Shown here: positions 1-5,324 of the stretch, piece by piece
Numbering within the stretch: the stretch's first letter is position 1
Layout of the letters: every line of letters begins with the position of its first letter
Assembly: GCA_937930625.1 (NCBI GenBank)
Contig: CALHBW010000294.1
Coordinates: 1-6,098, forward strand
Direction: 5' to 3'
Origin: an uncultured Saprospiraceae bacterium
GTDB lineage: Bacteria; Bacteroidota; Bacteroidia; Chitinophagales; Saprospiraceae
DNA length: 6,098 nt
Position numbers and translations under genes: made by a program
Notes under the pieces: generated by a model
Told to the model about the DNA's origin: nothing
Databases searched by the model: none
What the model saw: the letters and a program-made list of their open reading frames with translations, nothing else

Positions 1-170
1 GGAGTAGCCAGTACGAAAGCATCCGCTTCATTAATAATCGCGATAGACTTTTGCTCTTTTTCTTCTTGTGAAAGATTTTTGTAATGTTGTGCGCCAATAT
101 TTGTAGCGAACATTCCTAATAAAATAAGACAAAAGCCTCTAAAAAACCATTGATTGATTGTGATTTTCAT
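1..170 (-). CDS. Small secreted protein, N-terminal part (cut by window edge), paralogue of 4019-4597
   Basis: The first 56 codons and two further bases are present; the gene continues beyond base 1. The start is the ATG at 170-168, in the same TTTATTATGAAA setting as the starts at 4597 and 5151. Residues 1-27 form a signal peptide (MKITINQWFF, then a Leu/Ile-rich core ending Ile-Gly-Ala before Gln28), so the product should leave the cytoplasm. Against the 192-residue protein at 4019-4597, 48 of 56 residues are identical; seven of the eight differences fall in the signal peptide, and residues 27-54 match exactly. It is thus a recent duplicate whose mature N-terminus is conserved. The function is unknown to me. 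It is divergent from the dehydrogenase at 684-3443, although 513 bases lie between them. I see no clear promoter for it on the minus strand. It has no intact upstream partner gene, unlike its paralogue, which follows another gene after 8 bases. Confidence 0.85.
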   Translation of the reverse strand, partial: MKITINQWFFRGFCLILLGMFATNIGAQHYKNLSQEEKEQKSIAIINEADAFVLAT

Positions 171-187
171 AATAAATCTTAAATTTG
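158..187 (+). promoter_or_regulatory. Candidate Bacteroidota-type promoter for the small RNA locus
   Basis: On the plus strand TTG at 158-160 is followed, after 19 bases, by TAAATTTG at 180-187. This fits the Bacteroidota consensus (TTG or TTTG at -33, TAnnTTTG at -7, spacing about 17-23). Transcription would begin near 192-195, which is exactly where the first hairpin arm starts (193). The -33 element lies inside the first codons of the minus-strand gene at 1-170. The DNA is AT-rich, so a chance match is possible; position relative to the hairpins is the main support. Confidence 0.4.
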
Positions 188-192
188 TATTC

Positions 193-336
193 TAAAACCA
201 CCCGTATAATGTGTGCAACATCCTTGGGTGGTTTTAAAATTGTTTGTAAAAAAGTAATTGCAGTCTGACTAAGCTTAGGCTGCGAAAGCTTTGCCGTGTG
301 GCTTTCTAACGAAGGCGGCACGGCTTTTTTGTTTTT
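193..336 (+). ncRNA. Candidate structured small RNA (three hairpins, unknown family)
   Basis: Three hairpins follow one another on the plus strand. Hairpin 1: TAAAACCACCC (193-203) pairs perfectly over 11 bases with GGGTGGTTTTA (226-236); its 22-base loop holds a small inner stem, ATGT (209-212) with ACAT (218-221). Hairpin 2: GCAGTCTGA (260-268) pairs with TTAGGCTGC (275-283) over nine bases including two G-U pairs. Hairpin 3 (293-324) is an intrinsic terminator with two more G-U pairs. The G-U pairs work only in plus-strand RNA; on the minus strand they become A-C mismatches. A promoter match ends six bases before hairpin 1. No plus-strand gene lies upstream that this terminator could serve. 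The predicted transcript is about 140 nt. I do not recognise the family; it does not look like tRNA, tmRNA, SRP RNA or a closed 6S-type rod. The alternative is unrelated hairpins left by decayed genes. Confidence 0.4.
293..336 (+). terminator. Intrinsic terminator, plus strand
   Basis: GCCGTG (293-298) pairs with CACGGC (319-324). The stem goes on through a U-G pair (299/318), one G/G mismatch (300/317), and a six-pair inner stem GCTTTC (301-306) with GAAGGC (311-316), capped by a TAAC tetraloop. It is followed directly by TTTTTT (325-330) and, after one G, TTTTT (332-336). This is a textbook rho-independent terminator for plus-strand RNA. There is no T-run on the other side, so it acts in one direction. 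No protein gene precedes it on the plus strand in the window. Confidence 0.75.
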
Positions 337-453
337 GATTACATAATAAATATTTTATTATTTTACAATAAATATACCATGTCCGTTAACATTCAAACTA
401 AATTGATATGCTTTCGGTGGTGGTATCGAAACTGTTGTTGGTGTAGTAGCTAA

Positions 454-501
454 AAAATGATAAGACCGTTCTTTAAGTTATTTAGCGGGTCTTTTCATTT
501 T
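454..501. terminator. Terminator-like inverted repeat, possibly bidirectional
   Basis: AAAATGA (454-460) pairs with TCATTTT (495-501), and AAGACC (462-467) with GGTCTT (488-493), separated by one T/T mismatch. A bulged extension adds three pairs near the loop (468-470 with 484-486). On the plus strand the GC part is followed by TTTTCATTTT; on the minus strand by TTATCATTTTTT. Either direction could work. No confident gene ends here on either strand. On the plus strand the left arm contains TGA TAA at 458-463, which closes a short open frame (407-460) that may be a gene relic. Confidence 0.5.
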
Positions 502-683
502 GGTGTATTATCTTGTTCTATTGATTAATTTGTTCGTTTACAATGTAATTTACAAAAAAAAAAAACTAATTGACCAAATTTTTCGGAATTTTTTTATTTT
601 TATTTTAGAGTTTTAACATATTAAAAAAATGTTTTCTACAATAAAATTTACTTAAAATTAACAAAAATAATTATCTTTCTGAT

Positions 684-3443
684 ATGAAATTTCAACAAAT
701 AAAAAAATATATACTACTATTTTTATTATTTATTTCAGCTAAATTTTTATTCGCTCAAATCCAACTCCCCGACGACTTTTACGAAACCACAGTCAGTAGC
801 GGATGGGATGCACCGGTAGGTTTTGAAGTAGACGAAACAGGGCAAATGTACGTCTCGGAAAAACCCGGTCGCCTACATGTGGTCGATACGAATGGCGTGA
901 AACTCTCCGAGCCTTTACTGGACATTCGGGAAGAAGTGGCGAGCTATATCGACTTGGGCATGTTGGGCTTTGTACTTGACCCGGATTTTCGTTCCAATGG
1001 ATATTTTTATGTGTTGTATGTAGTTGACGGTCATCATCTTAGAAATTTTGGAACGCCCGAATACGACCCCAATATCAGCACTGAAAATGTAGCGACTATC
1101 GGGCGCGTCACTCGCTTTCAGGCAGATGCGGCGACCAATTTTACGAGCCTTGTGCCGGATAGTCGCAAGGTCTTGATTGGCGAAAGTATGAGTACCGGAA
1201 TTCCGGTTATGCACCTTTCACACTCGCTTGGTACATTGCTATTTGGGACGGATGGTACGCTCTTGGTTTCTACGGGCGATGGCACTACTTTTTTCGGACA
1301 TTATACCGGCACTGCCAATGCCCAACAAAATCCCGAACAGGACAGCTACGCCATACAGGGTTTGGCAGACGGCATCCTCACGCCGAAGGAAGACATCGGC
1401 GCATTTCGCTCACAACTCATTGATTCTCATAACGGTAAAGTCCTCCGCATCAATCCCGAAACGGGCGACGGCATAGCAAGCAATCCTTTTTTTGATGCTA
1501 ACGCGCCTCGCGCGCCACGCTCTCGCGTATGGGCATTGGGCTTCCGAAATGCCTACCGCATGACCCTAAGACCGGAAACGGGCAGTCACTTTGAAGCCGA
1601 TGCCAATCCCGGCGTCTTGTATATCGGCGATGTGGGGCGGGGAAGTTGGGAAGAACTGAATGTCGCAACGCAAGGCGGACTAAATTTTGGCTGGCCCCTC
1701 TTTGAAGGTATGAACAATGAATGGGATTTTTATAACAAAAAAATCCAAAATCAAGATGCGCCAAACCCACTCTACGACGGCAATGCTTGTGCTGATGAAT
1801 TTATTGATTTTCAAGACCTTACGATACAAGCCACGCTGAATGACGCGCTTTTTCCGAATCCCTGTGACAACAACCAATTTATTCCCGATGGCGATTATTT
1901 GTTTGTACATACCCGCGCCTCGCTATCTTATGCCAATATCAATAACCCTTTTATCATGACCGACACCTATACCCCTGCATACGACGATATGGGCAATGCC
2001 CTCGCATTGAGTTTAATCGCGGATGATTCGCCTATCGAATCCGATACTTTTTCGGGCTTTGCGAATCTTGGCGGCACATTTTATACCGGCGATAAATTCC
2101 CGGAAGACTACCGCGAACCGATGTATGTATTGGATTATAGCGGTTGGATAAAACGTTTTTATTATAATGAAAATCAAGAACTTACACGTATTGAGCCTTT
2201 TGCCGAAAATGCGGGTCGTGTCTTGCATCTTGCCGTAAATCCGCATGATGGTTGCTTGTATTATTTTCGTAATCAAGAAGATAAAATGTATAAAATCTGT
2301 TACGGTGGCAATCCGCCGCCCGTAGCCGTAGCGGAGGCAAATGTGTATTACGGTGCAAGTCCTTTGACTGTCGATTTTGACGGTTCGGCTTCTTTCGACC
2401 CCAATGGTTTGCCCTTGAGTTTCTCATGGAATTTTGATGATGGAACTGTCGTAGAAGGCATCAATCCAAGCCATGAATTTGTCGCGCCTGACAGCAATCC
2501 ATATAGTTTTAATGTCGAATTGACGGTCACAGATAGCTTAGGTGCTGTGGGTACGGACGCTTTTATTATTTCCCTGAATAATACGCCGCCACAAGTTGAT
2601 ATTACGAGTTTTGAAGATGGGGATACTTATCCGATTAGCGGTACTACCCTACTCCCACTCATCGCCGAAGTCATTGATAATGAACATACTGAAAGCGAAT
2701 TGAGCTACGAATGGCAAACCATTCTACATCATAACACCCACTTTCATACTGACCCAATAAATACCGCAGCACAAACGAGTACGCTGATTTCTCCTTTGGG
2801 TTGTTCGGATGAAAATTATTATTATGAAATAAAATTACGAGTCACAGACGCAGCAGGATTGACGGGTGAAGATAGCGGCTTTTTATTTCCAAATTGTAAT
2901 CCGCCGTTTTTTGAAATGGGTGATTTTTGGGCAACAGATAGTGAGGGAAAAGTCACTTTGGATTGGACGACTTTGATGGAAAATAATACTGCCTATTTTG
3001 AAGTGCATCGTTCTATTGGCGATTTTAATTTTAGTCCTATCGGTACAGTAGATGCGATTGGTAATTCTGACCTTGTCAATAATTATCAATTTATAGATAC
3101 CCAACCGATGATTGGTGTGAATGCGTATCGTTTGAAAATATTTGATAATGATGGCAATTACGAATATTCAAAAATTGTGTATGTCGAATATAATAATTTG
3201 CCTGATTTGCACGTATTTCCCAATCCTACACGCGATTTTGTCAATTTTAGTTTTAATAATGTAAACGAACAAGCGACGTTTTCCCTTTATAATTATTTGG
3301 GACAAAGGATGTACGAAAACACCCAAACCATTGAAGGCAAATGGGAGTTTACGCTTTCCTTAATCAATTATCCGGCGGGAGTTTACATTTATTCGATGGA
3401 TGATGGGGATGAAGTGAAAACAGGGAAATTGGTGGTGCGCTAA
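684..3443 (+). CDS. Secreted PQQ-dependent glucose/sorbosone dehydrogenase-like protein with PKD and T9SS sorting domains
   Basis: The protein has 919 residues. Residues 1-24 are a signal peptide (cut before Gln25). Residues ~26-540 form a GSDH-type beta-propeller: His180 in HSLGTLLFGTDG matches the catalytic histidine of soluble PQQ glucose dehydrogenase, and GFRN (286-289) matches the PQQ-contacting Arg-Asn. LIDSHNGKVLRI (245-256), GDVGRGSWEEL (315-325) and GGLNFGWPLFEG (331-342) are further family motifs. Then come a PKD module (~547-632, SWNFDDGT at 581-588), an Ig/PKD-like module (~638-738) with HHNTHFH (682-688), a fibronectin-like stretch (~745-838), and a type A T9SS sorting domain (~842-919: FPNP, LYNYLGQ, YPAGVYIY, KLVVR at the end). 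It should oxidise a sugar or similar alcohol with PQQ outside the cell, exported and anchored by T9SS; the substrate is unknown. Base composition falls from 40 of 60 G+C at 1501-1560 to 16 of 60 at 3241-3300. The family call is firm; cofactor and activity are inferred. Confidence 0.92.
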   Translation: MKFQQIKKYILLFLLFISAKFLFAQIQLPDDFYETTVSSGWDAPVGFEVDETGQMYVSEKPGRLHVVDTNGVKLSEPLLDIREEVASYIDLGMLGFVLDPDFRSNGYFYVLYVVDGHHLRNFGTPEYDPNISTENVATIGRVTRFQADAATNFTSLVPDSRKVLIGESMSTGIPVMHLSHSLGTLLFGTDGTLLVSTGDGTTFFGHYTGTANAQQNPEQDSYAIQGLADGILTPKEDIGAFRSQLIDSHNGKVLRINPETGDGIASNPFFDANAPRAPRSRVWALGFRNAYRMTLRPETGSHFEADANPGVLYIGDVGRGSWEELNVATQGGLNFGWPLFEGMNNEWDFYNKKIQNQDAPNPLYDGNACADEFIDFQDLTIQATLNDALFPNPCDNNQFIPDGDYLFVHTRASLSYANINNPFIMTDTYTPAYDDMGNALALSLIADDSPIESDTFSGFANLGGTFYTGDKFPEDYREPMYVLDYSGWIKRFYYNENQELTRIEPFAENAGRVLHLAVNPHDGCLYYFRNQEDKMYKICYGGNPPPVAVAEANVYYGASPLTVDFDGSASFDPNGLPLSFSWNFDDGTVVEGINPSHEFVAPDSNPYSFNVELTVTDSLGAVGTDAFIISLNNTPPQVDITSFEDGDTYPISGTTLLPLIAEVIDNEHTESELSYEWQTILHHNTHFHTDPINTAAQTSTLISPLGCSDENYYYEIKLRVTDAAGLTGEDSGFLFPNCNPPFFEMGDFWATDSEGKVTLDWTTLMENNTAYFEVHRSIGDFNFSPIGTVDAIGNSDLVNNYQFIDTQPMIGVNAYRLKIFDNDGNYEYSKIVYVEYNNLPDLHVFPNPTRDFVNFSFNNVNEQATFSLYNYLGQRMYENTQTIEGKWEFTLSLINYPAGVYIYSMDDGDEVKTGKLVVR

Positions 3444-3454
3444 TGCACCAATTT
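3426..3454. terminator. Hairpin spanning both stop codons of the convergent pair
   Basis: AAATTGGTG (3426-3434) and CACCAATTT (3446-3454) form a perfect nine-base stem with an 11-base loop. The loop contains the TAA of the dehydrogenase (3441-3443), and the right arm reaches the first base of the TGA of the lipoprotein gene (3454-3456, minus strand). An alternative six-pair stem (3433-3438 with 3445-3450) is also possible. No T-run follows on either side beyond the arms, so it is a weak intrinsic terminator at best, but it is the only candidate for ending both transcripts. Confidence 0.4.
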
Positions 3455-3972
3455 CAATCATCTCCACATATCCTACCTTCAAACCAACCATCCGTAAACT
3501 GAAGGGTATCACGTTCGTAGGTAAAAATCGTTCTGCCGGAGAGTGTGAAATTAAAAGTACCTTCTACTTCGCCCGTACATTCGTCATAGAAGGAAATATC
3601 AATGTAATTGGAAGAATCTGGCTCTTCATCCAATCCCCATGCTCCTATTGGCTGATCGCCCTCAAGAAATTGAGAAAGGGAAACTGTGGTCAGAGAATCG
3701 CCAATAAAAAGGTTACTTCGGTACAAGTAATATTTACCTACCTTATACGGTACCTTAGAAATAGATAATTTCTTCTCTACGTCTCCAATATCATCAAATG
3801 TTAGAAATTTTATCCGAAAATAATTATCCAACTGGGCATCAGGATTCATGACATTAGAGGCTTTCCATTCATCTCCATTAAGCAGAGCCGTTGCTTCACC
3901 CTCGCAACGCTTTCCATCTTTACCACAAGAGAAACAAATAAGGATTAATATGTAAAATAATGCTTTTTTCAT
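3454..3972 (-). CDS. Small lipoprotein of unknown function (Bacteroidota NGxxW type)
   Basis: The protein has 172 residues. It starts MKKALFYILILICFSCG: a lysine pair, a hydrophobic core and a Phe-Ser-Cys signal, so Cys16 should be lipidated after signal peptidase II cleavage. The mature start CGKDGK is charged, as in many Bacteroidota outer-membrane lipoproteins. Near the start ALLNGDEWKAS (30-40) and near the end EVEGTFNFTLSG (135-146) and LQFTDGWFEG (157-166) resemble the pattern of small uncharacterised Bacteroidota lipoproteins (DUF6252-like, from memory and not searched). Cys23, Cys132 and Cys169 could form a disulfide. It is the third and last gene of the minus-strand set, 46 bases after the gene at 4019-4597, and it converges on the dehydrogenase with a 10-base gap. 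Being so close behind the other two it is probably co-transcribed. I cannot assign a function. Confidence 0.8.
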   Translation of the reverse strand: MKKALFYILILICFSCGKDGKRCEGEATALLNGDEWKASNVMNPDAQLDNYFRIKFLTFDDIGDVEKKLSISKVPYKVGKYYLYRSNLFIGDSLTTVSLSQFLEGDQPIGAWGLDEEPDSSNYIDISFYDECTGEVEGTFNFTLSGRTIFTYERDTLQFTDGWFEGRICGDD

Positions 3973-4018
3973 TTTATGTGTATGTGTGCATTATGGGAAA
4001 ATTAGTGATTTGATAGGT

Positions 4019-4597
4019 TTATTGAGCGGATTTTGAGAACCAACGTCTTTTTTTATTTGGTAATTTTATATCGTTTAAATTCATAATAAACTTGTGAAAA
4101 CTATCAATTGAGTCGAATTTCATACCATAGAACGCTATAATTTTGAAGTCATCATAACGTGAATCAGAGTATCTGGCAAAAGTTGCTTTAGTTTCTGACA
4201 TAAATCTATAATTTTTATCTTTTTTTAATAACATAAAATACTCTTTATGAAGATGTCTAGGTCCAGACCTGTGGCTAATAGATTGATTGTCTGTTCCAAT
4301 AACTCCGCCCTTTCTTACGACATATATGACACGCTTACCTTCCCCTTTGTACCAATGTTTCACCTTGATTTTAGTTTTAGTGTGTATCGTCTTACCGTCT
4401 TTTCCATAAAAAGGCTTACTACTTACCATAGTACCTAATACGAAAGCATCCGCCTCATTAATAATCGCGATAGACTTCTGCTCCTTCTCTTCTTGTGAAA
4501 GATTTTTATAGTGCTGTGCGCTAATGTTTGTAGCGAGTATTCCTAATAAGACAAGCGAAAACCCTTTAAAAAACCATTGATTGATTGTGTTTTTCAT
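4019..4597 (-). CDS. Secreted protein of unknown function, 192 aa, paralogue of both neighbours
   Basis: A signal peptide covers residues 1-27 (Leu/Ile-rich core, ISA before Gln28). There is no lipobox and no T9SS sorting domain, so it is probably periplasmic or released. The core carries a motif set shared with the 181-residue gene upstream: SQEEKEQKS..IINEAD (34-50), FYGKDGKT (63-70), KVKHWYKGEG (78-87), RYSDSRYDDF (142-151) and FYGMKFD (156-162). The order (a helix with INEA, then a short extended strand, GxDGKTxxT, KVxHWYKGxG) resembles the first domain of larger secreted Bacteroidota proteins, here as a stand-alone unit; this is a recollection, not a search. The tail KKRRWFSKS is strongly basic. 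The gene begins 8 bases after the stop of the 181-residue gene, which points to one transcript. A near-identical copy starts at 170 on the left edge. The function is not known. Confidence 0.85.
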   Translation of the reverse strand: MKNTINQWFFKGFSLVLLGILATNISAQHYKNLSQEEKEQKSIAIINEADAFVLGTMVSSKPFYGKDGKTIHTKTKIKVKHWYKGEGKRVIYVVRKGGVIGTDNQSISHRSGPRHLHKEYFMLLKKDKNYRFMSETKATFARYSDSRYDDFKIIAFYGMKFDSIDSFHKFIMNLNDIKLPNKKRRWFSKSAQ

Positions 4598-4605
4598 AAT
4601 AAAAA

Positions 4606-5151
4606 TTAATATTGAGGTATTTTAATTTTATCTCCCTTTGCAATGAATTGATTAAATTCTTTTGCATTATCAAAAAGTAATCCGTGAAATCCAACCATAT
4701 AAAAATTGTCGATAGACCTGGCAACTACTGAGCCACTATATCTGGAAAATACATAATTTTCTCCAGAATTATGTTGCTTCAATAATAAAATATAGGTCGA
4801 TCCCATCGGTGTGTAAGGTTGTATTGTATAAGTACTACTCATTTGGACACCTTCACATGCTTCTTCTCTTTTTTTTATAATATGTACAATGTCCTCTCCT
4901 TTCCCTTTATACCAATGATTGACTTTTACTGTTAAATCGGTATAGGCTGTCTTTCCATCATCACCATAGAAACATTCAAATTTTACAATCTGCCCCTCAA
5001 CTACATACTCTGCTTCATTGATAAGTTCCAGAGATTTATTTTCCTTTTTTTCTTGCGACCAAGTCCGGTAATCTATTAGCTGCGCGTGAGAGTGAAGTGC
5101 AGATATTCCAAAAACAACAAGGCAAATCACCTGAAATATTAATTTTTTCAT
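4606..5151 (-). CDS. Secreted protein of unknown function, 181 aa, first gene of the minus-strand operon
   Basis: The signal peptide is residues 1-23 (MKKLIFQVICLVVFGI core, SHA before Gln24). The rest is a diverged paralogue of the next gene. Shared features are WSQEKKENKS..LINEAE (31-48), FYGDDGKT (61-68), KVNHWYKGKG (76-85), a Tyr-Ser pair (137-138) and FHGLLFD (155-161). It differs in having Cys60 and Cys99, which could form a disulfide, and in lacking the basic C-terminal tail; it ends KIKIPQY. There is no lipid attachment site or sorting domain. It is the first gene of a close three-gene set reading leftwards, so its promoter should lie in 5152-5324. It is divergent from the second dehydrogenase. 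The start ATG at 5151 is preceded by TTTTATT with no Shine-Dalgarno sequence, as usual in this phylum. Function unknown. Confidence 0.85.
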   Translation of the reverse strand: MKKLIFQVICLVVFGISALHSHAQLIDYRTWSQEKKENKSLELINEAEYVVEGQIVKFECFYGDDGKTAYTDLTVKVNHWYKGKGEDIVHIIKKREEACEGVQMSSTYTIQPYTPMGSTYILLLKQHNSGENYVFSRYSGSVVARSIDNFYMVGFHGLLFDNAKEFNQFIAKGDKIKIPQY

Positions 5152-5324
5152 AATAAAATTTTTATGTTCGGTATTTCCCTAACACAATGCTAATGTATTC
5201 ATTTACAATTAAATATAACAAAAATTATCCCAACTTTAACACATCATAAATTCATTTTTCATCATAAAAATTATCTAAAAACAGCAAAAACAAGTACCTT
5301 TCCAATAATACAATTTCGCCACCA
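5152..5324. promoter_or_regulatory. Divergent intergenic region driving the minus operon and the second dehydrogenase
   Basis: These 173 AT-rich bases separate two outward-reading starts and must hold both promoters unless one gene is read from further away. On the plus strand TACCTTTC (5295-5302) is one base off TAnnTTTG, but no TTG lies 17-23 bases upstream. On the minus strand a TACATTAG element preceded by TTTTTG 21 bases upstream is equally imperfect. I cannot choose a promoter with confidence. There is no clear operator, riboswitch or terminator. Confidence 0.45.

Larger units (their letters stand above)
171..683. other. Long intergenic region between divergent genes
   Basis: This stretch of 513 bases holds no convincing protein gene. 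The left part (171-336) carries the candidate small RNA and its terminator. The middle (337-501) carries a 24-codon open frame at 379-453 (Trp/Cys-rich, no support) and a second inverted repeat. The right part (502-683) is extremely AT-rich, with a run of twelve A at 554-565 and T-rich tracts at 588-607. It should contain the promoter of the dehydrogenase at 684. The best candidate is TTTG (499-502), 22 bases, then TTAATTTG (525-532), with one mismatch to TAnnTTTG; this is weak. No Shine-Dalgarno sequence precedes the ATG at 684. Confidence 0.6.

Noticed and set aside
209..217. ATGTGTGCA shared with the leader of the lipoprotein gene (about 3981-3989)
   Set aside because: A single nine-base match without extended similarity or symmetry in common; chance is sufficient.
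269..278. CTAAGCTTAG perfect ten-base palindrome as an operator
   Set aside because: It is better explained as the loop and inner part of hairpin 2; there is no second copy in the window.
139..321. 60-codon minus-strand open frame crossing the start of the left-edge gene
   Set aside because: It overlaps the signal-peptide codons of the real gene in another frame and covers the hairpins; there is no coding signal.
672..679. TATCTTTC as a -7 element for the dehydrogenase at 684
   Set aside because: It ends only four bases before the ATG, so the transcript would start inside the gene, and no -33 TTG is correctly spaced.
4247..4438. 63-codon plus-strand open frame
   Set aside because: It lies wholly antisense to the well-supported 192-residue gene.
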